Of a stretch of 64,000 bases of DNA, positions 41,065 to 49,876 are shown piece by piece. Both the position numbers and the translations under genes were made by a program. Numbering within the stretch: position 1 is the stretch's first letter; every line of letters starts with the position of its first letter. The DNA comes from DASSFG01 sp035550375 (lineage in GTDB: Bacteria; Planctomycetota; Planctomycetia; Pirellulales; JAICIG01): NCBI GenBank assembly GCA_035550375.1, contig DASZPH010000085.1:310001-374000 (forward strand). Reading direction: 5' to 3'. The notes under the pieces are model-generated. The model was given only the letters and a program-made list of their open reading frames with translations, did not search any database and had not been told where the DNA came from.

Positions 41065-42402
41065 TCATGGCGGTCCGGCGCCCGCGACAGCCAGCTTGAC
41101 GCCCTTTTCCCGGCCGCCGGCGAACGGGCGAGCCTTCGCGGCGGCTTTCACGAACCGCTTCGCTAACCACGGGCAGCCGTGGAAATGAACGTGAACATAG
41201 GAGGCGTGAATCGACCCGGACGCATATCCTTCACACCGCTCGCTCCCCGTGCGCCGGCGGCGAACGACAAGGGCGGGCGACTTCCCCTCCCCATCCCAGG
41301 TAGAATAGTGGAATTCGTGTCCTCGGATCGTTTCCCCCTCTTGGACGAGGAACGAACCTTGCCCCTCCGCCTCGCAGTATCCGAAATTCTGCAGGCGATC
41401 GGTCATCGTCACCTGTCCCGGGATGAGGCCGATCATGTTCAAGAACATCAACCCGCCGCATTCGGCGTAGACCGGCAGGCCGGCCAGCTCGCCGGCCAGT
41501 GGGCTCGCTCGCAGTTCTTCGTCGAACAGCTCCGGAAAGCCGCCGCCGAAATAGACGCCACCCGTCCCGTCCGGCAAGCGACGATCGACGAGCGGACTGA
41601 AGAACACCACTTCGGCCCCGTAGGAGCGGAGCAAATCGAGATTGTCTTCGTAGTAGAAGCAGAAGGCGTTGTCACGCGCCACGGCAATGCGGGCAATCGT
41701 GCGGCAAGCCGACGGGTCGCTGCCCGAAGGAACCGCCTCGTCACGGCACTCGCTGGCCAGCGCCAATAGCGCATCGAGGTCGATCGTTCTCTCGATATGT
41801 TCCACAAGGTGATCGGCTAGCATAGAGAGACGCCCTGACTCCTGCGCGGGAACCAATCCAAGATGGCGCTCTGGCAGCCTCAGTCGGTCGTCTGTGCCGA
41901 CGTACCCGAGCACCCTCGCCCGACAGCGCCGCTCGATCGCTTCGCGCAACAGATGAAAATGCCCGGCGCCGGAGATGCGGTTGAGAATCACACCGGCCAC
42001 CTGGACGCCTCGCTCGAGCATTTCAAAACCGCGCACCACCGCGGCCGCCGATCCGGCCATGCCGTGTCCGTCGACAACCAGCACCACCGGCGCCTTGAGG
42101 AGTCGGGCCAGATCGGCCGTGCTGCCGGGGCCGTCGAACAGGCCCATCACTCCCTCAACGATCGAGACGTCGGCCGGGCGCGAGGCGAGCCGCTTGACGG
42201 TCGATTTAGAAAGGAGCCAGAGGTCGAGGTTCCTCGATGGCACGCCCGTGACGGCGGTGTGCCAGGTGGGATCGATGTAATCGGGGCCGGCCTTGTAGGG
42301 TTGCACGCGCAAGCCGCGACGACTCAGGGCCGCCATCAGGCCGAGGGTCACGGTTGTTTTGCCGGCTCCGCTGTGGGTTCCGGCCACTACCAGGCGTGCC
42401 AT
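41065..42402 (-). CDS. cbiA: Cobyrinate a,c-diamide synthase
   Basis: A 445-residue glutamine-dependent amidase (CbiA/CobB). The P-loop is VAGTHSGAGKTTVTLGLMAA at the N-terminus, followed by YKAGPDYIDPTWH. The C-terminal class I glutaminase domain has the nucleophile Cys in PVYAECGGLMFL and ends HASYVHVHFHG with its catalytic His. It amidates the a and c carboxylates of cobyrinate using ATP and glutamine. The start at 42402 overlaps the cbiB 3' end by 16 bases. Longer upstream frame is the shadow of cbiB. Confidence 0.94.
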   Translation of the reverse strand: MARLVVAGTHSGAGKTTVTLGLMAALSRRGLRVQPYKAGPDYIDPTWHTAVTGVPSRNLDLWLLSKSTVKRLASRPADVSIVEGVMGLFDGPGSTADLARLLKAPVVLVVDGHGMAGSAAAVVRGFEMLERGVQVAGVILNRISGAGHFHLLREAIERRCRARVLGYVGTDDRLRLPERHLGLVPAQESGRLSMLADHLVEHIERTIDLDALLALASECRDEAVPSGSDPSACRTIARIAVARDNAFCFYYEDNLDLLRSYGAEVVFFSPLVDRRLPDGTGGVYFGGGFPELFDEELRASPLAGELAGLPVYAECGGLMFLNMIGLIPGQVTMTDRLQNFGYCEAEGQGSFLVQEGETIRGHEFHYSTWDGEGKSPALVVRRRRTGSERCEGYASGSIHASYVHVHFHGCPWLAKRFVKAAAKARPFAGGREKGVKLAVAGAGPP

Positions 42403-43370
42403 AACAGCAACCTCAAGCCAAGGCCGAGCAGTAACGTCAACGCCGACGCGCAGTACATCAGACGAATGGCGGCTCGAACGTGCTCTCGGTTGAGGGGCAC
42501 GAGCGTCTCGCCCAGATAGGGCCGTACGCTGGCCACGCCATCGTAAAAATTGGTGCCCCCCAGGCGAACGCCCAGCGCTCCCGCCACGGCCGCTTCGGGA
42601 ATGCCGGCGTTCGGACTGGGGCTCTTGCGGCCGTCTTGCCAGGCGACCCGCCAGGTCCGGACGGCGTCGTAGCCGCACGCCAGCGCCGCAAGTGGGTACA
42701 AAAGCCGCGACAGTCGAGCAGGGAAAAGGTTGGCCAGGTCGTCAAGCCGCGCCGAGGCCCAGCCGAAACGGATGTAGCGCTCGTCGCGATGCCCCACCAT
42801 CGAATCGAGCGTGTTGATCGCCTTGTAGGCCATCGCCGCGGGGGCGCCGCCAAGCAGCGCGAAAATGAGCGGCGCCATGACGCCGTCGACGCTGCTCTCC
42901 GCCACCGTTTCCACCGTGGCGCGCACCACTTCCGTTTCATCAAGTGACTGGGTGTCGCGGCCGACGATCCTCGACAGCGCGCGGCGCGCCGCGGGCAGGT
43001 CGCGTTCCGCCAGCGCTCGGTAGACGTGGCCGCTCTCTACGTCGAGATCCCGCGCGGCCAGAGTCAAATAGAGAAGAACCGTCTGTGCGGCGAGCCCCGC
43101 CCGCCAGTCCCAGGCGGCCGCCGCGGCTATCCCCCAGGCCGTAGCGGCCCATGTTCCGGCGACGATCACCGCCGTGAAAAGAAGGCCGGCGAGGTAGGTG
43201 CGTCCCAGGCAGTACACGAAAGCTCTTTCCAGGTAAGTTGCCGCCAGACCGATGATCCGCACGGGGTGCGGCAGCCAGCGCGGGTCGCCCAGCGCCAGGT
43301 CGAGCGCGAAGGCGGCCGGCAGGCACCAGGGCGAGTCAGCTCCAAATGATGCGATAGAGTTGTTCCACAT
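42387..43370 (-). CDS. cbiB: Adenosylcobinamide-phosphate synthase
   Basis: A 327-residue integral membrane protein of the CbiB/CobD family that attaches aminopropanol phosphate to adenosylcobyric acid. Characteristic motifs: ALDLALGDPRWLPHPVRIIG, RDTQSLDETEVVRATVETVA, ESSVDGVMAPL and AYKAINTLDSMVGHRDERY. Five to six hydrophobic helices. Its start overlaps the end of cobQ by 35 bases, and its end overlaps cbiA, so translation is coupled. The partner that makes aminopropanol phosphate is the decarboxylase encoded at 44840. Confidence 0.94.
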   Translation of the reverse strand: MWNNSIASFGADSPWCLPAAFALDLALGDPRWLPHPVRIIGLAATYLERAFVYCLGRTYLAGLLFTAVIVAGTWAATAWGIAAAAAWDWRAGLAAQTVLLYLTLAARDLDVESGHVYRALAERDLPAARRALSRIVGRDTQSLDETEVVRATVETVAESSVDGVMAPLIFALLGGAPAAMAYKAINTLDSMVGHRDERYIRFGWASARLDDLANLFPARLSRLLYPLAALACGYDAVRTWRVAWQDGRKSPSPNAGIPEAAVAGALGVRLGGTNFYDGVASVRPYLGETLVPLNREHVRAAIRLMYCASALTLLLGLGLRLLLWHAW

Positions 43371-44853
43371 CGATTGCCTTCCTCACCGCCGCCGCCAGTG
43401 CGTCGAACCGGTCGTCGCGACGACCGCCGTTTCTTTCGGCTTCGCAGCCGTTGTCTGAAACATCCTTGCCGTTTCGCTCCTTAATTCTCTTCAGCCACCA
43501 GTGTCGAAAGTCGTCGTTGTCGAAGAGGCCGTGCAGATAAGTTCCCCACACCCGGCCGTCGGCCGACGCCGCACCGTCGTAGCCCTCGGCCGCCATGCCG
43601 TGTCGCTGGTCGATCCGGAACAGGGGGCTCGGCCCCGGATTGCCTTGTGTGCATCCCATGTGGATTTCGTACCCCTCCACCTCGGCACCACTCTCGACAT
43701 GCTCGCCCCTGACGCGGGCCGTCTCTTTGACCGGCCGGAAAACGGTATGACATTCAAGAAAACCGAAACCGTCGATCCGCTCGTCCGCCGATTCAACCCG
43801 GTCCGGATCGACGATCGTGCGCCCGAGCATTTGAAACCCCCCGCAGATGCCGACGATTTCCACGCCGGCCTTGCGGGCCCGCCGCAGCCACGGCTCGAAT
43901 CCTCGTTCGCGCAGATGCCGCAAGTCGGCGATCGTGCTTTTCGTACCCGGCAGAATGATGGCGTCGGGCAGGTCGGCCGGCGGCTCGCTGACATAGCGCA
44001 CCGCACTGCCCAGGGCATCGAAGTCGTCGAAGTTCGCGATGCGCGGGTTTCGGACAACGTCGATCCGCAGCCGTTCTTGATGAGCACTTCTCGCCTCCTG
44101 CCCGTCCCTTCTCGCAGTCAGCCATTCATCGGGAATCGTGTCCTCCTGGGCAATCTGCAGCTCGTGCAGATAGGGGATCACACCCAGCACGGGGCGCTGG
44201 AGACGCTGCTCGAGGAACGCAAGGCCCGGGGACAGAATGTCGAGATCGCCGCGGAATTTGTTGATCAAGAAGCCGCGGACGCGCTGGCGCTCGTGTTCGT
44301 CGAGCAGTTCCCAGGTGCCGACAAGCTGGGCGAAGACCCCACCCTTATCGATATCGCCGACGAGCAGCACCGAGGCATCGGCTAACTCGGCCGTGCGCAT
44401 ATTCACCAGATCATGCTGCTTGAGGTTGACCTCTACGGGGCTGCCCGCCCCCTCGATCACGACGACCTGAAACTCGGCCAGGAGCTTTTCGATCGCATCG
44501 CGCACTTGCGGCAACAGCGACATCTTGTGGGCCTGATACTGTTTGGCCGTCATCGTTTGTGTGGGCCGGCCCATGACGACGACTTGCGAGCCGACGTCGC
44601 TGGACGGCTTGAGCAGAATCGGGTTCATGGCGGTGGTCGGTTCCAGGCCACACGCGGCCGCCTGCTCGGCCTGGGCGCGGCCGATTTCGCCGCCGTCGAG
44701 ACAGACCGCCGCGTTGTTTGACATGTTCTGCGCCTTGAACGGTGCGACCCGATAACCGTCCTGTCGCAGGATGCGACAGAGCGCGGTGGCGACGACGCTC
44801 TTGCCGACGTGCGAGCCTGTTCCTTGAACCATGATGGCCCTACCGCGCGACAT
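43336..44853 (-). CDS. cobQ: Cobyric acid synthase
   Basis: 505 residues from ATG 44853 (MSRGRAIMVQGTGSHVGKSV); an ATG at 44832 lies closer to the P-loop. The ATP-binding domain shows QGTGSHVGKSVVATALCRIL and PFKAQNMSNNAAV. The glutaminase domain shows VEIVGICGGFQMLGRTIVDP, with the Cys nucleophile, and a His near WGTYLHGLFDN. It amidates the b, d, e and g side chains of adenosylcobyrinate a,c-diamide. Overlaps both neighbours. Confidence 0.94.
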   Translation of the reverse strand: MSRGRAIMVQGTGSHVGKSVVATALCRILRQDGYRVAPFKAQNMSNNAAVCLDGGEIGRAQAEQAAACGLEPTTAMNPILLKPSSDVGSQVVVMGRPTQTMTAKQYQAHKMSLLPQVRDAIEKLLAEFQVVVIEGAGSPVEVNLKQHDLVNMRTAELADASVLLVGDIDKGGVFAQLVGTWELLDEHERQRVRGFLINKFRGDLDILSPGLAFLEQRLQRPVLGVIPYLHELQIAQEDTIPDEWLTARRDGQEARSAHQERLRIDVVRNPRIANFDDFDALGSAVRYVSEPPADLPDAIILPGTKSTIADLRHLRERGFEPWLRRARKAGVEIVGICGGFQMLGRTIVDPDRVESADERIDGFGFLECHTVFRPVKETARVRGEHVESGAEVEGYEIHMGCTQGNPGPSPLFRIDQRHGMAAEGYDGAASADGRVWGTYLHGLFDNDDFRHWWLKRIKERNGKDVSDNGCEAERNGGRRDDRFDALAAAVRKAIDVEQLYRIIWS

Positions 44854-45814
44854 GCAAGGCCTCCAGCAGGCGTTGGTTCTCGCTTCGCTTTCGCACGGCC
44901 ACCCGCAAGTAGCAGTCGGGAGCCAAGCCAGTGAAACTGTCGCACTGGCGGACAACGACGCCTTCGCGATTCAACCGCCGGGCCAGGTCGCCCGCCTGCG
45001 GCACGCGAAAAAAGACGTAGTTTGCCGCCGAAGGAAAGACGGTCACGCCATCTACCGACCGCAAGCCACGCGTCAGGTCGTCGCGGCACTCGCGGACAAA
45101 CCGCCGCGTAAACTCCAGATAGGCGGTCTCCTTGAGGAGCGCCTCGCCCACCACCTGGGCCAGCCGGCCGACCGACCACGTGGGCTGCCGCTCGCGCAGT
45201 TGCCCCACGTCTCCCACGATGTATCCGAGTCGCAGGCCGGGGCAAGCGAAGATTTTGGTGAACGATCTCACAACGAGCGTCCGGGGCCGACCGACGGCGG
45301 TTTGTGGATTGTCTACAAAATCGAGGAACGTCTCGTCGATCAAGAGCGTCGCGTCGAGGGACGGCAGAGGAGTCAACACACCGGTCGGATTCGCCGGGTT
45401 GCCGAGCACGACGAGGTCGTCGGGGTGAAGATCGAGCCGGGAGAAATCCCACGCAAAGCCGTCTTCTTCGCGGGCGGCGACGGTCGTCACCTGGTGCCCC
45501 CAGGCTCGGGCTGCATCTTCGTACTCCGTGAAGGCGGGAACCAGGACGACGACTCGCTTCGGCCGCAACGACGCCATCACGAGTTCGATCGCCTCGCAGG
45601 CGCCGTTGGTCACAAGCACGGTATCGGGATCGACTCCATGCCGCTGGGCGATGGCTCGCTGCAGAGTTACGGAGTGAGGTTCCGGGTAGGCGGCCAGGTG
45701 CTCGGCGGAGAGCAACATGCCAAGCGAATCGGGAGGCCCCAACGGATTGAGGCTCACGCTGAAGTCCAGGACCGAGCGTCCGGCGGCGGCCGCGCCGCCA
45801 TGCGCGCGTCTCAT
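44840..45814 (-). CDS. cobD: L-threonine-O-3-phosphate decarboxylase, class I aminotransferase fold
   Basis: A 324-residue PLP enzyme (Salmonella CobD; CobC in other nomenclature). VLDFSVSLNPLGPPDSL is the conserved opening, YPEPHSVTLQRAIAQRHGV and VTNGACEAIELVM follow, VLGNPANPTGVL and TLLIDETFLDF bind the cofactor, and the Schiff-base Lys is in VVRSFTKIFACPGLRLGY. It makes aminopropanol phosphate for the nucleotide loop. The start overlaps the cobUT stop as ATGA. Distinction from histidinol-phosphate aminotransferase rests on the context and on the opening. Confidence 0.9.
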   Translation of the reverse strand: MRRAHGGAAAAGRSVLDFSVSLNPLGPPDSLGMLLSAEHLAAYPEPHSVTLQRAIAQRHGVDPDTVLVTNGACEAIELVMASLRPKRVVVLVPAFTEYEDAARAWGHQVTTVAAREEDGFAWDFSRLDLHPDDLVVLGNPANPTGVLTPLPSLDATLLIDETFLDFVDNPQTAVGRPRTLVVRSFTKIFACPGLRLGYIVGDVGQLRERQPTWSVGRLAQVVGEALLKETAYLEFTRRFVRECRDDLTRGLRSVDGVTVFPSAANYVFFRVPQAGDLARRLNREGVVVRQCDSFTGLAPDCYLRVAVRKRSENQRLLEALHVAR

Positions 45815-47457
45815 CGGCGTGCCTCCCGTTCCGCAACCCCGGCCTCGGCAAATGTGGCCATCTCGCCCATCGTGCGGCAGGCGGCTTCCAGAAGCGGGAA
45901 CGCGAGGGCCGCCCCGGTTCCCTCGCCCAGCCGCATATCGAGGTCGAGCAGGGGCCTCAGGCCGAGGTCGGACAGGGCGATTGCGTGGCCTTTTTCGGCC
46001 GACCGATGGGCCGCGATCAAATAGCCTCTGACCGCTGGCGAGAGGCGCACGGCGATCAGCGCGGCGGCCGAGCTGATGAACCCGTCCAGCACGATCGGCA
46101 CGCGCGCGGCGGCGGCCGCCAGCATGGCCCCGGCCAGGGCGCCGATCTCGAAACCGCCGACCGAAGCCAACAGCGATAGGCCGTCGCCCGGGTCGGGCCG
46201 ATGCAGCGAGAGGGCCTTCTCCACGACGGCGGTTTTTTTCGCCAGCGTCGCGTCGTCGATTCCCGTGCCGCGGCCGACGACCTCGGCCGGGGAGCGGCCG
46301 GTCGCCGCCGCCACGATGGCCGCGGCGCTGGTGCTGTTTCCGATCCCCATTTCGCCCATGCCGGCCACCTGGCAGGGGCGAAAAGCGGCCCTGCCGGCCT
46401 CGATGGCTTGTAGCGCCTGTTCGCGGGTCATCGCCGGCTCGTTCAGGAAATTGTGGGTACCCCAGGCGATCTTTCGGGCCACAAGCTGCGCGTGGGCGGG
46501 GGTCTCCGCGGCCACGCCCACGTCGACCACCACCAGCGACGCGCCGACTTGTCTCGCCAGCACATTGATGGCGGCCCCGCCGCCCAAAAAGTTGGCCACC
46601 ATCTGCCCGGTCACCGACGCCGGGTAGGCGCTCACTCCCTCGGCCGCGACGCCGTGGTCGGCGGCAAACAAAAAGAGGGTCTTTTCGCCGGCCGCAGGGG
46701 GCACGCGGCCGGTGATGCCCGCCAGTTGGACGGCCAGCTCTTCGAGACGTCCCAGGCTTCCGGCTGGCTTCGTGAGCGCGTCGAGACGACGCCGGGCCGC
46801 CGACATGGCGTTGGTGTCGAGGGGCGGGACGGCGGGAATCGCGGGATAAGGGGAGCCGGCGCCGAAGGCCGGCGCGCAGTTAGTGTCGGCCGCCCTCACC
46901 CCAGCCCTCTCCCGAAGGGAGAGGGAGATTGGGGTCTGCCCGTCGCAGTCACTCTTCACCTTCACCGGCGTGCCGCAGACCAGCCATTCCACTTCGTGGG
47001 CAAGAGAGGCCGCAAGCTGATTGCAGCGGCCGGCGACCTCGCGGAAACGCCGGCCCAGCGGATGTTCGGGCACGACCCCCGCCCCGACTTCGTTGGTGAC
47101 GATCACCACGGGATAGCTCGCCTGGCGCGCCGCCTCACAGAGGCTGCGGATCTCGTCGTAGATCGTCGCCTCAGGGGTCTCGTCCACCATCAACTGAGAG
47201 ACGAGCAAGGTCAGGCAATCGACCACGGCTGCGTCGTAGCCGTCGCAAAGAAGACTGGCGAGACCACGCGTTGCCTCGACGGTTTGCCAGGTCGCGGGAC
47301 GCTCGGCCTGGTGCCGGGCAACCTTGGCCCGCATTTCGTCGTCCCGCGGCACGCACGTGGCGACGAACAGCACGCGAGGGCCAAAGGTGCAAGCGAGCCG
47401 CAAGGCGCGGGTGCTTTTGCCGCTGGCGGCGCCTCCGGTGATGAGCATCGTCCTCAT
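45811..47457 (-). CDS. CobU-CobT fusion (adenosylcobinamide kinase/GTP transferase plus DMB phosphoribosyltransferase)
   Basis: A 548-residue fusion. Residues 1-175 are CobU: P-loop LITGGAASGKSTRAL, the guanylylated-His region KVARHQAERPATWQTVE, and YPVVIVTNEVGAGVVPEHPL. A linker of about 45 residues includes SLSLRERAGVRAA, encoded by a palindromic repeat. Residues 220-548 are CobT: LDALTKPAGSLGRLEELAVQ, LFLFAADHGVAAEGVSAYP, CQVAGMGEMGIGNSTSAAAI and the catalytic-base region PLLDLDMRLGEGTGAALAFP, where the final Glu is the base. Both halves keep their active sites. The fusion joins two enzymes of nucleotide-loop assembly. First gene of the operon, 150 bases after the riboswitch. Confidence 0.93.
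   Translation of the reverse strand: MRTMLITGGAASGKSTRALRLACTFGPRVLFVATCVPRDDEMRAKVARHQAERPATWQTVEATRGLASLLCDGYDAAVVDCLTLLVSQLMVDETPEATIYDEIRSLCEAARQASYPVVIVTNEVGAGVVPEHPLGRRFREVAGRCNQLAASLAHEVEWLVCGTPVKVKSDCDGQTPISLSLRERAGVRAADTNCAPAFGAGSPYPAIPAVPPLDTNAMSAARRRLDALTKPAGSLGRLEELAVQLAGITGRVPPAAGEKTLFLFAADHGVAAEGVSAYPASVTGQMVANFLGGGAAINVLARQVGASLVVVDVGVAAETPAHAQLVARKIAWGTHNFLNEPAMTREQALQAIEAGRAAFRPCQVAGMGEMGIGNSTSAAAIVAAATGRSPAEVVGRGTGIDDATLAKKTAVVEKALSLHRPDPGDGLSLLASVGGFEIGALAGAMLAAAAARVPIVLDGFISSAAALIAVRLSPAVRGYLIAAHRSAEKGHAIALSDLGLRPLLDLDMRLGEGTGAALAFPLLEAACRTMGEMATFAEAGVAEREARR
46893..46936. repeat. REP-type palindrome inside the cobU-cobT linker
   Basis: CCCTCTCCC (46905-46913), GAA, GGGAGAGGG (46917-46925) form a perfect nine-pair hairpin, extended by CCCCAG and TTGGGG outside. 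The whole string CCCTCACCCCAGCCCTCTCC... is a widespread intergenic repeat in many GC-rich bacteria. Here it is in frame, and is translated as part of the linker between two enzyme domains. Its insertion may have created or lengthened the linker. Confidence 0.7.
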
Positions 47458-47560
47458 GGTGAACTACCCGTTCGACACATGAGGGACGGCACCCGATTTC
47501 TTAGTCCCTCGGCCCGGCGCATAACCGGGGCGAGCCGATTCCGACACCCGCGGAATCCCA

Positions 47561-47596
47561 GGAGGCTGCCAGCACGCCAGCCTCTTGGCAACCTCC
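47561..47596 (-). promoter_or_regulatory. Long hairpin between riboswitch and cobU-cobT
   Basis: On the minus strand the arms GGAGGTTGCCA and TGGCAGCCTCC (10 of 11 pairs plus one G-U) enclose 14 bases. A run of eight T (47598-47605) lies just 5' of it and a second smaller hairpin (GATTCCG/CGGAATC, around 47537-47555) follows. The run precedes the stem, so this is not an ordinary terminator; it could be part of the switch's expression platform. Confidence 0.35.
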
Positions 47597-47611
47597 GAAA
47601 AAAAACAGGCT

Positions 47612-47845
47612 CGCTCGCGTCGGCAGGTCTTCTGGCTCCGGATTTCTTTCGAGGCTGCCAAAGACCTGATGGCGGTCCGTGCGTTCACGGCCATCGAGCG
47701 GCGTTTGGCAACCTTCTTCACAGCCTTCCCGCCTTGCCAGGCAGTGGCTGCGAAGCGACACATCCGTTACAGCGGCGGGACCACCCCCGGCTTGCACGGG
47801 GTTCCCTGTTAGGCCCACAATCGGGCACCGACGTTGCCGTCAGTC
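47612..47845 (-). promoter_or_regulatory. Cobalamin riboswitch
   Basis: The minus strand carries the conserved cobalamin aptamer elements in order: AACAGGGAA (near 47800), CCGCTGTAACGG (near 47770), GCCACTGCCTGGCAAGGCGGG (near 47735), and the B12 box AGCCAGAAGACCTGCC (47622-47637). Paired segments around them (GGTTGCCAAACG... and CGTTTGGCAACC) fit the family architecture. It stands 155 bases upstream of the CobU-CobT fusion gene and should repress the operon when adenosylcobalamin is abundant. Confidence 0.93.
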
Positions 47846-47974
47846 TAGCGGGCGGGAGGGGGCTGTCAATCAGCCGCCGCCAGCTCGCGAGTGCGACGAT
47901 CCACCCGTACTTGAACATCCAAGTTGCGGCGACTACGATGCTTGCGAACCGTTCATCCGGGACGGATCCAACTC

Positions 47975-48994
47975 ATGAAATGCAGGCTTCTTCTACACTT
48001 CGTCGGGGCGTTCGTCGGCGTTTTCTTCCTGGCGGCCGGTTGCGGCAAAAGCGGTCCCGCGGGATCGGGGGCGGGCCGGGGCTCCGGATCCACCGCCACC
48101 TCCACCTCTAAAAGCCCCGGGATCAAACGGGCGATCGGCGTTTCGTTGCTCACGCTCGATAACCCCTTTTTCAAGGTGATCGGCGACAACATCGCGGCGG
48201 CAGGCAAAGAGCGCGGGTTTGACGTAATCGTCGTCAGCGGCGAAAAGGACGTCGCTAAGCAGGGGAACCAGATCAAGGATTTTATCGTTCAAGGGGTGAA
48301 CGCGATCGTTCTCAGCCCATGCGACTCGAAGTCGATCGTCCCGGTCATTCAGGAGGCGAACGCAGCCGGCATTCCCGTGTTCACCGTCGACATCCCCTGC
48401 AACGAGCCGGGCGTAGAGATCGTCACGCAAGTCGCCACCGACAACTACGGCGGCGGCCGTGAAGCGGGAGAGGCCATGATCGAAGCGCTGGGTGACGCCG
48501 GCGGGCCGATCGCCGTGCTGCACTTCAAGCAGGCCGAGTCGTGCCAGCTCCGCGTCAAAGGTTTTCGAGAGGTAATCGACACCCACAATAGCGCCGCGAA
48601 GGGCAAGATCGAAATCGTGACGGAGCTGGAAAGCGGCGGCTCGAAAGACCAGGGCTACCGGGCGACCGAAGACGCCCTGCAAGCCAACCCCGATCTGCGA
48701 GGCGTCTTCGCCATCAACGACCCGGCTGCCCTGGGAGCCCGCGCGGCGGTGGAGAAGGCGGGCAAGACCGAACAAGTGCTGATCATCGGCTTCGACGGCC
48801 AGCCGGAAGGCAAGCAGGCGATCAAGGACGGAAAGATTTACGCCGACCCCATCCAGTTTCCCGACAAAATGGGGCGGCAGGTGGTCGACGCCATCGTGCG
48901 GCACTCCAAGGGCGAGGAACTGCCGCCGCAGATGCTCATTCCGACCAGCCTCTATCGGCAAGCCGACGCGGAAAAAGATCCCGAACTGAATTAG
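47975..48994 (+). CDS. Sugar ABC transporter substrate-binding lipoprotein
   Basis: 339 residues from ATG 47975. Signal with lipobox FFLAAGCGKS, lipid-anchored at Cys. After a Gly/Ser/Thr-rich spacer comes a Peripla_BP_4 (ribose/xylose-binding) domain: IGVSLLTLDNPFFKVIGDNI, VIVVSGEKDVAKQGNQIKDF, GVNAIVLSPCDSKSIVPVIQ, VATDNYGGGREAGEAMIEAL, GVFAINDPAALGARAAVEKA. Pentose or hexose ligands are typical. The gene heads a cluster with an AroE-like enzyme, the ATPase and the permease, all on one strand. Confidence 0.92.
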   Translation: MKCRLLLHFVGAFVGVFFLAAGCGKSGPAGSGAGRGSGSTATSTSKSPGIKRAIGVSLLTLDNPFFKVIGDNIAAAGKERGFDVIVVSGEKDVAKQGNQIKDFIVQGVNAIVLSPCDSKSIVPVIQEANAAGIPVFTVDIPCNEPGVEIVTQVATDNYGGGREAGEAMIEALGDAGGPIAVLHFKQAESCQLRVKGFREVIDTHNSAAKGKIEIVTELESGGSKDQGYRATEDALQANPDLRGVFAINDPAALGARAAVEKAGKTEQVLIIGFDGQPEGKQAIKDGKIYADPIQFPDKMGRQVVDAIVRHSKGEELPPQMLIPTSLYRQADAEKDPELN

Positions 48995-49021
48995 CGTTGC
49001 GCAAGAAGAGTCTTCCGGCGG

Positions 49022-49876
49022 ATGAGCACACCGAGCAATTTCCTTCACGAGCTGGTCGGGTCGATGTCGCAGGGCGCCGCGGGGAACCCCACGGTGGCGA
49101 TGATCGAAGCGGCCTTTGCCCATCACGGCCTCCACTGGCGTTACATCAACATGGAGGTCACGCCCGAGAACCTGGGCGCCGCCGTTCGCGGCGCGCGGGC
49201 CATGGGTTTTCGCGGTTTCAATTGCAGCCTGCCGCACAAGGTGGCCGTGATCGAGCACCTGGACGGGCTGGGCGAGTCGGCGGGCGTGATGCAGGCCGTG
49301 AACTGCGTGGTCCGCCGGGGCGAACAGTTCATCGGCGAGAACACCGACGGCAAAGGGTTTTTGCGCTCGCTGGCGGCCGTCGCCAACCCCAAAGGAAAGT
49401 CGGTGGTTCTCTTCGGCGCCGGCGGAGCGGCCCGCGCGATCGCGGTCGAGCTGGCGCTGGCGGGCATCAAGAAGCTGACGCTCGTGAATCGGTCGGAAGC
49501 TCGCGGGCTGGAACTTTTTGAGCTGCTGCGCACCAAGCTGCACCTCGATCTGGAGTTCGTCGGCTGGCGGGGCGACTACGCCGTTGCCGAGGGAACCGAC
49601 ATCGTCATCAACGCCACCTCCATCGGCCTGTACGATGCCGAAGCGCGGCTGAACCTGGAGGCGGCCACGCTGCGGCCCGGCATGGTCGTGGCCGACGTCA
49701 TCGGCAATCCGCCTCGCACGCGGCTGATTCGCGAGGCCGAGGCCCGCGGCTGCCGCGCGCTCGACGGCCTCGGGATGCTCGTCAACCAGGGGGTCGTCGC
49801 GGTCCAGTACTGGACCGGCATCGAGCCCGACGCCGCCGTCATGCGCCGGGCGCTGGAAAGAGCGCTCGGCCTATGA
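49022..49876 (+). CDS. Shikimate/quinate dehydrogenase-like protein within a sugar transport operon
   Basis: A 284-residue AroE-fold NAD(P)-dependent dehydrogenase. The substrate-binding loop FNCSLPHKVAVIEHLDGL retains the catalytic Lys (NxSxPHK), and the Asp is present in GENTDGKGFLRSL. The Rossmann motif is SVVLFGAGGAARAIAVELAL. The usual N-terminal GxPIxHSxSP is changed to VGSMSQGAAGNPTV, so the substrate may not be shikimate. The ATGA overlap with the ATPase gene and its place between binding protein and ATPase suggest it oxidises the imported compound. Not likely the housekeeping aroE. Confidence 0.78.
   Translation: MSTPSNFLHELVGSMSQGAAGNPTVAMIEAAFAHHGLHWRYINMEVTPENLGAAVRGARAMGFRGFNCSLPHKVAVIEHLDGLGESAGVMQAVNCVVRRGEQFIGENTDGKGFLRSLAAVANPKGKSVVLFGAGGAARAIAVELALAGIKKLTLVNRSEARGLELFELLRTKLHLDLEFVGWRGDYAVAEGTDIVINATSIGLYDAEARLNLEAATLRPGMVVADVIGNPPRTRLIREAEARGCRALDGLGMLVNQGVVAVQYWTGIEPDAAVMRRALERALGL

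Noticed and set aside
47597..47606. Intrinsic terminator at the U run after the riboswitch
   Set aside because: On the minus strand the U run comes before the hairpin, and no strong stem directly precedes it.
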